From contig JAMCWI010000010.1 in assembly GCA_023481335.1 (NCBI GenBank), forward strand, positions 1 to 6,637: a stretch of 6,637 nucleotides of DNA, given 5' to 3'. Both the position numbers and the translations under genes were made by a program. The notes beneath the pieces were generated by a model, which saw only the letters and a program-made list of their open reading frames with translations, did not search any database and was not told where the DNA came from. The first letter of the stretch is position 1. Each line of letters starts with the position of its first letter. This DNA comes from Bacillota bacterium. GTDB lineage: Bacteria; Bacillota; Desulfotomaculia; Desulfotomaculales; Desulfotomaculaceae. Shown piece by piece: positions 1 through 6,314 of the stretch.

Positions 1-489
1 AGACTCCATGGAGTGGTATCCGCCTGTATTGTACACTATCGGCAGGTGTAATCCTTTTTTTGAGGCAATGGCCAGCGCCTCTAAAAACTGCGGGACGAAA
101 TGGCTCGGCGAAACAAGGTTGATATTATGACAGCCAGCCTCCTGCAGGCTCATCATCATGTCCGCCATTTCCAACGGTAATACCTCGTCCCCTGCACCAT
201 CCTGGCTGATATCAAAATTCTGGCAGAATTCACACTTCAAATTGCAGTATGAAAAAAATATTGTTCCGGAGCCACCCGTTCCGACCAGCACATTTTCTTC
301 ACCAAAATGCGGCCCGCGGCTGGCAACCATTGCCAGCCGCCCGCCCCGGCAGATCCCCTTCTCGCCTTTGAGGCGGTTTACCCGGCATTCCTGGGCGCAA
401 ACCCGGCAGTCCTCCAACATAGTTACGGCTGCCGCAGCCCGTTCTTCCAGTGCCTCGCCCGGAAGACTCCTGTAGATTCCAACGTCCAA
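1..489 (-). CDS. PflX/PflA-like radical SAM protein (N-terminal 163 residues, runs off window)
   Basis: Translation from a TTG at 489-487 gives 163 residues and continues past the left edge. The start is chosen because AAAGGGGG sits 6 bases upstream. The SAM-binding [4Fe-4S] motif CNLKCEFC lies at residues 82-89 (Cys82, Cys86, Cys89), preceded by the glycine-rich stretch VGTGGSGTIFFS. An N-terminal Cys set (Cys28, Cys31, Cys35, Cys47, around CRVCAQEC and GEKGIC) is typical of the COG1313 family, named for similarity to pyruvate formate-lyase activating enzymes. Known for the family: reductive cleavage of SAM to a 5'-deoxyadenosyl radical; the substrate of most members is unknown. Family members are roughly 300 residues, so about half is missing. 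A terminator separates it from ychF upstream, so it should have its own promoter, but I see only a weak -10-like TATAAC at 506-511. Whether it activates a glycyl radical enzyme cannot be told from this part. Confidence 0.9.
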   Translation of the reverse strand, partial: MDVGIYRSLPGEALEERAAAAVTMLEDCRVCAQECRVNRLKGEKGICRGGRLAMVASRGPHFGEENVLVGTGGSGTIFFSYCNLKCEFCQNFDISQDGAGDEVLPLEMADMMMSLQEAGCHNINLVSPSHFVPQFLEALAIASKKGLHLPIVYNTGGYHSMES

Positions 490-521
490 AGTAAAACCCC
501 CTTTAGTTATACTCTTGGATA

Positions 522-549
522 GAAAAAGGACGCTTTTACGCGCCCCTCT
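522..549 (-). terminator. Rho-independent terminator after ychF
   Basis: Read on the minus strand, GGGCGC (545-540) pairs with GCGTCC (533-528) as six base pairs including one G-U, around the loop GTAAAA. TTTTTCT follows immediately. Further G-U and A-U pairs can extend the stem into the U-tract. It starts a few bases after the ychF stop codon (550-552), so it ends the deacetylase-like/ychF transcript and separates it from the radical SAM gene downstream. Confidence 0.85.
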
Positions 550-1644
550 TTAAACGTTAAACCTGAAGTTTATGATGTCACCGTCTTCAACGATATATTC
601 TTTTCCCTCCAGCCGGTAAAGGCCGGTTTCCTTTACCCCGGCCATGTTCCCCAACCGTTCAAGATCGGAGTATTTGACCACCTCTGCTTTGATAAAACCC
701 CGTTCAATGTCCGAGTGGATTTTGCCGGCGGCCTTTCTGGCTTCCGTACCTTTCTCAATAGTCCAGGCCTTCACCTCGTCCTTGCCTACTGTTAAAAATG
801 AGATTAGGCCCAGGTAATTGTAAACGGTCCTTGCCAGCCGGTCAATGCTGGATTGCTCCAGGCCGAGGTCTGCCATAAAAAGATCGCGGTCTTCCGGCGG
901 CAGAGCGCCTATTTCCATTTCAATGCGGCCGCAGATCTCAATGAGAGGCAGCCCCTTTGATTGAGCAAAAGCAGTTAGTTTAACTTTATCCGGATACATT
1001 TTTTGCTTATACTGCTCTTCGTCAGTGTTGATTACTATGAGCATGGGCTTTTCCGTTAAAAAGCCGTAGTTTTTCAAAAGGCGCCTTTCATCAGGGGACA
1101 AATCAAGTCTGTTTAGGGCAGTTTCACTTTCAAGCGCCGAAAGGCATCTTTCCAGAACATGAAGCTCCTGTTCATTTTCCTTTTTAACCTTTTTACCGCT
1201 TTTAATCCGCTCAATTCTTTTTTCAATAACTTCCATATCGGCGAATAGCAGTTCGAGATTTACTGTTTCAATATCCCGCAGGGGATTTATGCTGTCTTCA
1301 ACGTGAGCGACACCGGGGTTTTCAAAAGTACGCACCACCTGGACAAGCATGTCCACACCGCGGATTGCGTTCAAAAACTGGTTTCCCACACCCTGCCCCT
1401 GGCTTGAGCCGCGTACCAGTCCCGGCACGTCGCTGAAATAGATCTGGGCGTAAGTGGTCTTTTTGGGATTGTAGAGGCGGCTTAAATAATCCACACGCCG
1501 GTCCGGCACTAAAGCCACGCCAGCGTTGGTCTCCGCCTTGCCTGTCAGAAAATTGGAGGTCTCGGCGGTTAAGCCGGTTAAGAGGTTAAATACGGTAGTT
1601 TTACCGACCATGGGGAGGCCTATAAGACCACAGTTCAGATTCAC
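550..1644 (-). CDS. ychF: YchF/OLA1-family P-loop ATPase, divergent type
   Basis: A 364-residue protein of the usual family length. The P-loop is GLPMVGKTT (residues 9-17, Lys15), the switch II/Walker B region is DVPGL (from Asp72) followed by a GNQFL element, and the base-specificity motif is N-T-D-E (206-209). This N-x-x-E form replaces the NKxD of true GTPases and is characteristic of YchF. A helical insert follows at about 120-185, and a C-terminal TGS domain (about 280-363) ends in the family signature DGDIINFRFNV. Known for the family: it binds ribosomes, hydrolyses ATP and acts in stress and translation control. I chose GTG 1644 because AAGGTGAT lies just upstream; an in-frame GTG at 1653 overlaps that site and has none of its own. 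It begins 18 bases after the deacetylase-like gene's stop, suggesting cotranscription. Oddity: the highly conserved P-loop Asn is Met here, and Ser is Thr. Confidence 0.93.
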   Translation of the reverse strand: MNLNCGLIGLPMVGKTTVFNLLTGLTAETSNFLTGKAETNAGVALVPDRRVDYLSRLYNPKKTTYAQIYFSDVPGLVRGSSQGQGVGNQFLNAIRGVDMLVQVVRTFENPGVAHVEDSINPLRDIETVNLELLFADMEVIEKRIERIKSGKKVKKENEQELHVLERCLSALESETALNRLDLSPDERRLLKNYGFLTEKPMLIVINTDEEQYKQKMYPDKVKLTAFAQSKGLPLIEICGRIEMEIGALPPEDRDLFMADLGLEQSSIDRLARTVYNYLGLISFLTVGKDEVKAWTIEKGTEARKAAGKIHSDIERGFIKAEVVKYSDLERLGNMAGVKETGLYRLEGKEYIVEDGDIINFRFNV

Positions 1645-1662
1645 TTTTATCACCTTGAAATA

Positions 1663-3522
1663 TTAATCCCGGAACACATCAATGTGTTTTTTGGTCTGGC
1701 TGGAAGTCACGGTAAGGTACAGCCAGCCGTCTTCAAACAACGTATCGACGTTTCCGCCCTGCACTACATGATTTTCTTCTCCTACATATACGGCGACCGT
1801 AATATCCTCCAGGCTATCCGGGTTCTCAAGGTCGATGGAGTAATTGTAGCCGGCCTGCTTGTGAATGACGCATATCGTTTTAGCGCGCCGGTTCAGGAAA
1901 TCCGCAAACTTGCTCATGGGCGCGACAGTCAGCCTTCCTTTTTCCTGCTCTTCCCGGGCTTTATCTTCAAAAGCCTTTATTGCTCCCAGGCAGAAACGGG
2001 TGTCTGACGGGTGTGTGTAGATCATCCTGATCACTTTTTCTTTTGTTGTAAAATCAACAAGGTCATTCATCCACTGTTGGACTTCTTCATCTTTTACGCC
2101 TCCCCTTTCCATTTCTTCGAGGGAAGCGAATTCCCGGAAGGGGGAAATTGGGAACGCCCACATGGAATTCCCGTAAAACCTGTCGTTCATGCGCGGGTGG
2201 GTCGGCGATGAACCTGCTTCACCGGCGAAGTAGTAGGCTTTGACCCCGCGTTCTTCCAGGCCGGGATTGACCCAGAAAGGATGGTTGCCGCCGGGGGCGC
2301 TGTATTCAACCACCTTTCTGCCTGTCACCTCTTCCAGGGCGTCGGAGTTCCAGTTAATAAGCTGGAGGGCGCTGTCCCGTGTCAGGTAATGCATATTATA
2401 GGCAAAAAAGTTGTGAGCCCATCCGCCGTGTGAGCCTATTTCACCATAATTTTGCAGTACTTCAAGGAGCGGTCGGCCCCTGTAGTTGCTCTCTGCAAAA
2501 AAGCCCATATTGTCGCCAAATTTATACGTGTCCGGCCCCGCTGTGATATGTATGGAAAAAGGCAGGTCGTGCTGGAAAATGCCCTGCATCAGCATTACCA
2601 GGAGGGCCCTGGTATAGGCGCCGCTGCAAACGTGCAGGTTAAAGACCATACCGCCTTTTCCGCCGGGGCTGTTAAGAAGTCTTGGCGCCTTTGCGTAATT
2701 GATTAAAAAGGAACGCAAAACAGAGCGCAGCGTCAGGTCATCGGTCAGTAATTTATATTTACCCGGAGGAATATTGATATAAACCACTGTGCCGCCGCCC
2801 GGATAATTTTTTTCTGTGATAATGGGGATATTTTCCCCGCTGCTGCGGTCGGAAGCAATCACGTGGGCGCTAATATTTACGGCTCTCGCGTGTTCAAATT
2901 TAAGTTTTCCAAAAGAGTAGCTGCATACATCGTTATCCAGGTCCAGCTTACCGGGGGTGATCCCCCACAACCGGCCCGCATCGGCCGAGGGGAAACTCCA
3001 AAAACCCGCATAGTTTGGCTTACTACCGTCGCCTTTAGACAGGTAAAAATCCAGGCCGGCCAGTTCTGATAAAAGGGACTTGGGGCGCAGTCCCATATCG
3101 GGCAGTCCGGTTGCCGGATCAAAGGAAAGAAGTACTTGCCCGCCGTTAATCTTTGCGTAATCGCTGATTATATTCGCGGACTCCGGGCTGATTTTTGAAT
3201 TAAGGTATTCAGGGACAATCAAAGCATCGAAATTTTCCTTGAGTCCGTAACTCCCGTATCTGTTAAGGTCTTCAGCGGATATTACCCGGTAAAAAAAACC
3301 CTCTTCGTTCAATACCTGTTCATATGCGGTAAGAATTAATTTTGCCTGTTCCGGAACGCTGTCTGCGGCAAGGACGGCTACAGAAACGGCTCCGGACTGG
3401 CCGGCCCAGGAAAAGTGCCGTCCCTGCGCAAAAGAAAAATATTCTAAAAGACAAAAAATAATGACTAGTACCGGCCCCACCAGTTTTTTGTTTGAGATTA
3501 TTTTACAACGGTCATCTGTCAA
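1663..3522 (-). CDS. Exported protein with GATase-like and polysaccharide-deacetylase-like domains
   Basis: This 619-residue protein has an N-terminal lysine pair and a hydrophobic stretch (about residues 14-32), read as a signal peptide or signal anchor, so it should act outside the membrane. Residues about 45-280 look like a Rossmann/class I amidotransferase-like fold (FDALIVPEYL, then GGQVLLSFDPATG, with a later GGGTVVYINIPPGKY). Residues about 290-545 resemble the NodB/CE4 deacetylase barrel: EIGSHGGWAH with His365 and His370, YSAPGGNHP (407-415) as the arginine-motif equivalent, and IYTHPSD with His504. A beta-rich tail (about 550-619) could be Ig-like. The usual Asp-Asp of CE4 motif 1 is not visible; the matching place reads VFNLHVCSG (293-301). 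The two histidines are spaced x4 rather than the usual x3. Activity is therefore uncertain. The TTG start (3522) is supported only by a distant GGGG, so the exact N-terminus is doubtful. It is closely followed by ychF. PelA-like two-domain hydrolase/deacetylases are a comparable arrangement. Confidence 0.8.
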   Translation of the reverse strand: MTDDRCKIISNKKLVGPVLVIIFCLLEYFSFAQGRHFSWAGQSGAVSVAVLAADSVPEQAKLILTAYEQVLNEEGFFYRVISAEDLNRYGSYGLKENFDALIVPEYLNSKISPESANIISDYAKINGGQVLLSFDPATGLPDMGLRPKSLLSELAGLDFYLSKGDGSKPNYAGFWSFPSADAGRLWGITPGKLDLDNDVCSYSFGKLKFEHARAVNISAHVIASDRSSGENIPIITEKNYPGGGTVVYINIPPGKYKLLTDDLTLRSVLRSFLINYAKAPRLLNSPGGKGGMVFNLHVCSGAYTRALLVMLMQGIFQHDLPFSIHITAGPDTYKFGDNMGFFAESNYRGRPLLEVLQNYGEIGSHGGWAHNFFAYNMHYLTRDSALQLINWNSDALEEVTGRKVVEYSAPGGNHPFWVNPGLEERGVKAYYFAGEAGSSPTHPRMNDRFYGNSMWAFPISPFREFASLEEMERGGVKDEEVQQWMNDLVDFTTKEKVIRMIYTHPSDTRFCLGAIKAFEDKAREEQEKGRLTVAPMSKFADFLNRRAKTICVIHKQAGYNYSIDLENPDSLEDITVAVYVGEENHVVQGGNVDTLFEDGWLYLTVTSSQTKKHIDVFRD

Positions 3523-3642
3523 TTTAATTAACCCCGGGACTTTGATATATTTTACAGGTAAAAAGGGTAATAAATATTTCTTTAAAATTCTAATAAAGAG
3601 AACCGATTCAATAAATTTGTGGTATATTAAAAAATAGAATAT

Positions 3643-3819
3643 CTAGCGGCATTTGCCCCCATAACCGCAAGTATCTTCTCCCCATTTGCCGTAGCGGCCT
3701 TTCGGGGTAAAGTCCTTACAGGCCTTGTCCGTTGGTTCCACCGGCCTGGACGTGGCTTGACATATAGCTGTGCCAATAGCTTTCCAGGGTTTAAAAAATG
3801 TACAATCCTTGCAGAACAA
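3643..3819 (-). CDS. Small Cys-rich protein, BssC/TutF-like (glycyl radical enzyme small-subunit type)
   Basis: A 58-residue gene that is easy to miss: it starts with TTG at 3819-3817 and lies in a different frame from a longer open frame at 3627-3842. The sequence begins MFCKDCTFFKPWK and has six cysteines: Cys3, Cys6, Cys20, Cys34, Cys51, Cys57 (C-x2-C-x13-C-x13-C-x16-C-x5-C). Features such as CKDCTFF, a middle Cys, PVEPTDKACKDF and a Gly-rich Cys tail recall BssC/TutF, the gamma subunit of benzylsuccinate synthase, and the small subunit of 4-hydroxyphenylacetate decarboxylase. Those fold like high-potential iron-sulfur proteins and bind one [4Fe-4S] cluster through the first four cysteines. 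Here Cys3, Cys6, Cys20 and Cys34 fit that role; Cys51 and Cys57 are extra. Support for the gene is a GGAGG site 8 bases before the start and a good promoter at 3870-3898. No glycyl radical enzyme is in the window, so its partner is unknown. The similarity comes from recalled motifs, not an alignment. Confidence 0.75.
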   Translation of the reverse strand: MFCKDCTFFKPWKAIGTAICQATSRPVEPTDKACKDFTPKGRYGKWGEDTCGYGGKCR

Positions 3820-3827
3820 AAAACAAT

Positions 3828-3832
3828 CCTCC
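3828..3832 (-). promoter_or_regulatory. Ribosome binding site deciding the TTG start of the Cys-rich gene
   Basis: GGAGG (within TGGAGGA) on the minus strand lies 8 bases before the TTG at 3819-3817. An in-frame stop (TAA) at 3837-3835 leaves no room for an earlier standard start. The ATG at 3842 belongs to another frame and has no comparable site. Confidence 0.7.
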
Positions 3833-3840
3833 AGTTATAC

Positions 3841-3868
3841 ATTGTAAGGTATATAACAGTACAATACC
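3841..3868 (-). repeat. Two interleaved short inverted repeats in the leader of the Cys-rich gene
   Basis: On the plus strand ATTGTA (3841-3846) is the reverse complement of TACAAT (3860-3865), and GGTAT (3848-3852) is the reverse complement of ATACC (3864-3868). The right arms overlap, so the two pairings exclude each other. The predicted transcript start (about 3863) lies within this stretch, so a DNA operator is as likely as an RNA fold. The arms are short and AT-rich and could be chance. Confidence 0.25.
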
Positions 3869-3869
3869 A

Positions 3870-3898
3870 ATTTTAAACTGTTTGTCATAAAATATCAA
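3870..3898 (-). promoter_or_regulatory. Sigma-A-like promoter for the Cys-rich gene
   Basis: On the minus strand TTGATA (3898-3893) and TAAAAT (3875-3870) are separated by exactly 17 bases. Five of six bases match the consensus in each box. Transcription would start near 3863, leaving a leader of roughly 44 bases before the TTG start. Confidence 0.65.
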
Positions 3899-3909
3899 TA
3901 TTCTATTAT
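3882..3909 (+). promoter_or_regulatory. Sigma-A-like promoter for the SH3-like gene, overlapping the opposite promoter
   Basis: TTGTCA (3882-3887) and TATTAT (3904-3909) are 16 bases apart, each one mismatch from consensus. The predicted start near 3916 lies upstream of the ribosome binding site at 3934-3940 and downstream of a possible TTG start at 3912. This supports the shorter 58-residue protein. Its -35 box lies in the spacer of the minus-strand promoter, and the reverse is also true. Confidence 0.6.
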
Positions 3910-3947
3910 ATTTGTTCAAATATATCAGATCAAAGAGGTGTATTCAG

Positions 3948-4124
3948 GTGTCACTAAATAAATACAAAGTCGGCGACAGGGTGGCCGTGTACCTGCCGGA
4001 TGGCAACCTGCTAAAGGCAAAAATTGTTAAAATAATACCCGGGACAAAATCGGACTGTTACCTGGTCCAGTATAACGGCACTAACGCCCTTATAGGGGAA
4101 AGAGATATCATTCAAAAAATGTAG
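3948..4124 (+). CDS. Small basic SH3/KOW-like beta-barrel protein, function unknown
   Basis: A 58-residue protein beginning MSLNKYKVGDRVAVYLPDGN. The start is the GTG at 3948, which has AGAGGTG (3934-3940) 7 bases upstream; a TTG at 3912 would add 12 residues but lies before the predicted transcript start. The pattern KVGDRVAVYLPDG, then LLKAKIVKIIPG, then CYLVQYNGTNALIGERDI, reads as five short beta strands with tight turns. This is typical of small SH3, KOW or Tudor-like barrels that bind nucleic acid or protein, but I do not recognise a named family. It has one Cys (residue 37) and no membrane segment. It diverges from the Cys-rich gene with overlapping promoters, and its 3' end overlaps the convergent flavoprotein gene by 17 bases. 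Function is not inferred beyond the fold. Confidence 0.75.
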   Translation: MSLNKYKVGDRVAVYLPDGNLLKAKIVKIIPGTKSDCYLVQYNGTNALIGERDIIQKM

Positions 4125-4728
4125 CAAGCTTTATCCCGGCCTCGTAAACCCCGGCCATAGCATCCGGGCGTTCTAGGATTTCCCCTTTTTTATCGACCTT
4201 TGAATAACAATGAGCACCCGCGTCATTTATATCGAGCATTTTAAAAAAGTACTTTACTACTCTAGCGGCTCCTTCGAAAACTCCCGGCAAACCGGCGCCG
4301 GAAACTGACAGGAAGACCCCTAGCCTCCCCCGACGCCTTTCTTCATCTTCCACCACCGGCTTATCAAGTACATATTTGCATGCCCAGAACTGCTGGCTGC
4401 GGTCGATAAACATTTTTGCCTGAGCGCAAATCCCCATAGAAAAAATTGGCGCTGCCAGGATAATCCCGTCGGCGGCCAGTATTTTATCAAAAATCTGAAC
4501 AGCATCGTCTTTTACGACGCACCTCCCGTTTTTAAAGCAGCCGTCGCAGGCTTTGCATGGCGCGCAACAGAAGTCGCGCAATATAATTATTTCCGTGGAC
4601 GCGCCTGCCGCTGCTGCCCCGTCCAGGGCACGCCTCGCCAGAATTTCAGTATTGCCGCCCTTGCGGGGGCTGCAGGCTATGGCCAGACAACTGCGTTTCA
4701 CCGGTTTATCTTTCATATCTTTAGTCAC
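4108..4728 (-). CDS. Flavodoxin-fold NADPH-dependent FMN reductase / iron-sulfur-flavoprotein-like
   Basis: A 206-residue protein of the PF03358 type. The FMN phosphate loop is CSPRKGGNTEILARRAL (residues 19-35). A second flavin-binding region, AAPIFSMGICAQAKMFIDR, spans residues 92-110. Between them lies a Cys cluster: Cys55, Cys58, Cys61, Cys64, Cys70. Cys58-x2-Cys61-x2-Cys64-x5-Cys70 fits the compact C-x2-C-x2-C-x5-C motif that binds [4Fe-4S] in archaeal iron-sulfur flavoprotein. Many plain flavodoxin-family reductases carry a similar Cys-rich loop, so the cluster is likely but not certain. It is cytosolic, with a probable electron-transfer or oxidant-reduction role. The start is uncertain: GTG 4728 (used here) has GGGG only 2 bases upstream, and ATG 4716 is an alternative with no strong site. 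It follows murI by 21 bases, so it is probably in the same transcript. Confidence 0.88.
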   Translation of the reverse strand: MTKDMKDKPVKRSCLAIACSPRKGGNTEILARRALDGAAAAGASTEIIILRDFCCAPCKACDGCFKNGRCVVKDDAVQIFDKILAADGIILAAPIFSMGICAQAKMFIDRSQQFWACKYVLDKPVVEDEERRRGRLGVFLSVSGAGLPGVFEGAARVVKYFFKMLDINDAGAHCYSKVDKKGEILERPDAMAGVYEAGIKLATFFE

Positions 4729-4749
4729 TACCCCGGATCTTTGCGGTCC

Positions 4750-5547
4750 TTACAAACAGACCCTCTCAATAATGGCTTCAGGATCCCCCCACAATTTCCT
4801 CACTACCGCGCCTGTTTTTTCCGGATCCCCACTGGTAAAAAAGCACTCCCTTCCTGTTCCGATCCCAGGGTTAAAAAGGTCATACTGCTCCAGTACCCGG
4901 ACTAACTGACGCGCCACTGCCCTTCCGGTGTCAATTATATGGACGTTTGGGCCGGCCAGAACCCCCAGGGTGGGGCGGATAAAAGGATAATGGGTGCAGC
5001 CGAGCACAACAGTGTCAATGTCTTTTTCGAGAAGCGGTTTCAGGAAGCTGCCAAGTAGCGCCTCAACTTCAGGCCCATCCTTTTCCCCGGCCTCCACCAG
5101 TTCGACCAGGCCCGGGCAGGGAACGGTGTAAACATGTACTGCGTCACCGAACTTCTCGACCAGGGTATTAAAGCGACGTCCAGAAAGGGTCAACCCGGTT
5201 GCCAGGACGCCTATCCTGCCGTTTTTGGTGGCCGCTGCCGCCGGCTTTATCGCTGGCTCAATGCCCACGATGGGTAGTTGGTAGTCTTCCCTCAACACTT
5301 CGAGAGCGGTAATTGAAGCGGTATTACAGGCTACTACTATTAACTTGACCCCTTTTCCCAGGAAAAAGTCACAGATGGCGCGGGAACGTTCTATAATTAT
5401 TTCAGCTGGCTTAATACCGTAAGGACAGCAGGCCGAGTCTGCGTAATACATGAATTCTTCCGCCGGCAGCAGGAGGCGCGCCTCCCTCATCACAGAAAGC
5501 CCCCCCACCCCCGAATCGAAAAAGCCTATCGGAGAAGCAGCAGGCAT
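4750..5547 (-). CDS. murI: Glutamate racemase
   Basis: A 265-residue protein of normal family length that converts L-glutamate to D-glutamate for peptidoglycan, cofactor-independently, in the cytosol. Signature motifs are IGFFDSGVGGLSV (residues 7-19), VVACNTAS (71-78) with catalytic Cys74, and VLGCTHYPFIRPTL (181-194) with catalytic Cys184 and His186. The substrate-binding loop reads YYADSACCPYG (34-44), where many homologues have Arg at residue 40; that site is variable. ATG 5547 has GAGGTG 5 bases upstream. It is the only gene here with a well-supported ATG start. It lies 77 bases after the TerC gene with no visible terminator between, so it may share that transcript, and the flavoprotein gene follows closely. 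Confidence 0.96.
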   Translation of the reverse strand: MPAASPIGFFDSGVGGLSVMREARLLLPAEEFMYYADSACCPYGIKPAEIIIERSRAICDFFLGKGVKLIVVACNTASITALEVLREDYQLPIVGIEPAIKPAAAATKNGRIGVLATGLTLSGRRFNTLVEKFGDAVHVYTVPCPGLVELVEAGEKDGPEVEALLGSFLKPLLEKDIDTVVLGCTHYPFIRPTLGVLAGPNVHIIDTGRAVARQLVRVLEQYDLFNPGIGTGRECFFTSGDPEKTGAVVRKLWGDPEAIIERVCL

Positions 5548-5624
5548 TGAAACACCTCATTTTGCCAATGTAATGTCTTGCATGGTACTTAATAACTGCT
5601 ATCACATACAGCGGGTGATATTTA

Positions 5625-6314
5625 TCATATTTTTCTGGGCCTGGTGTCTTCCGCCTGCCTGTGCTGTATAATTTTCGCTGCAGTCAAAACAAAAAGCACG
5701 GCAAGCATTGAAAAAATCAGCGTTACGAATTGGGGTATAATTTCTTTTAGTAATTTATCCTCACAAACCATCCTGCCGCCAACCCAGGCTATTATACCTG
5801 CTCCCGCGTACGTCAGCCAGTTGAACCTGGAGATTACCGAGGCAACAAGCTGGCTTCCGGCAATCAAAAGAGGCATGCTGAGCAGCAGGCCAAAAACCAG
5901 CAGCGCCAGGTTTCCGCGTGATGCCCCGCCAACTGCCAGCACGTTGTCCATAGACATGATCAGGTCGGCCAGAATAATTGTCTTCACGGCCGAATACATG
6001 CTTTTTTGCGGTTCTACCGGACGATCTGAGCTGTTCTCTAAGAGAAGCCTCAATGCAATCCAAATGAGCGCCAACCCGCCGGCAAATTGGAGCATTGGTA
6101 TCTTGAGCAAGGAGATAGCGGCTATTCCTGTGAAGGTTATTCGCAGCAATATAGCCCCAAGAGCACCGGCCACAACAGCCTTTTTCCTGCTCTTAAGGTC
6201 CAGGCGCCTTGTCGCCATACCTATAATAATGGCATTGTCTCCGCTTAAAACAAGGTCGATCAAAACGATTTGCAGGGCTGACAGGGCAAACGCAAGCTCG
6301 TATCCCGATCCCAA
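5625..6314 (-). CDS. TerC-family membrane protein, YjbE type (probable metal exporter)
   Basis: A 229-residue integral membrane protein with about seven hydrophobic segments (near 6-29, 46-66, 74-93, 109-131, 137-159, 166-182, 193-216) and a basic tail. Both TerC repeats carry the acidic metal-site motif: IDLVLSGDNAIIIG (residues 19-32) and ADLIMSMDNVLAVGG (116-130). Length and motifs fit the YjbE/YkoY branch; several TerC proteins of Bacillus export Mn(II), some to load secreted enzymes. Metal export is therefore inferred from the family. I chose TTG 6314 because GGAG lies 8 bases upstream; in-frame TTG 6332 (235 residues, weak GAG upstream) and GTG 6323 are alternatives. The yybP-ykoY manganese riboswitch often found before such genes is not recognisable upstream. 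A palindrome at 6394-6410 is the only regulatory candidate. murI follows on the same strand. Confidence 0.92.
   Translation of the reverse strand: MGSGYELAFALSALQIVLIDLVLSGDNAIIIGMATRRLDLKSRKKAVVAGALGAILLRITFTGIAAISLLKIPMLQFAGGLALIWIALRLLLENSSDRPVEPQKSMYSAVKTIILADLIMSMDNVLAVGGASRGNLALLVFGLLLSMPLLIAGSQLVASVISRFNWLTYAGAGIIAWVGGRMVCEDKLLKEIIPQFVTLIFSMLAVLFVLTAAKIIQHRQAEDTRPRKI

Noticed and set aside
506..511. TATAAC (minus strand) as the -10 of the radical SAM gene
   Set aside because: No -35 box lies at 16-18 bases upstream, and transcription would begin inside the ribosome binding site. At most it is a weak promoter.
158..522. Two plus-strand frames over the radical SAM gene
   Set aside because: They are shadows of a minus-strand gene with an intact CxxxCxxC motif; no start signals support them.
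3556..3592. Possible promoter (TTTATT-17-TAGAAT) for the deacetylase-like gene
   Set aside because: The -35 matches only three of six bases in a very AT-rich stretch where such matches are expected by chance.
3625..3645. Possible terminator after the Cys-rich gene (TAGA-TAT-TCTA followed by six T)
   Set aside because: The stem is only four AT-rich pairs, too weak to call, although the U-tract is present.
3627..3842. 71-codon minus-strand frame with an ATG at 3842
   Set aside because: It lacks a ribosome binding site at the right distance and gives an Arg-rich product with no motif. The overlapping frame 3643-3819 has patterned cysteines, GGAGG spacing and family resemblance.
5548..5624. CRP-like half site (TGTGATAGCA) and a short bulged hairpin between the TerC gene and murI
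   Set aside because: Only a half site is present and the hairpin has three-base-pair segments with a bulge and no U-tract; this is compatible with chance.
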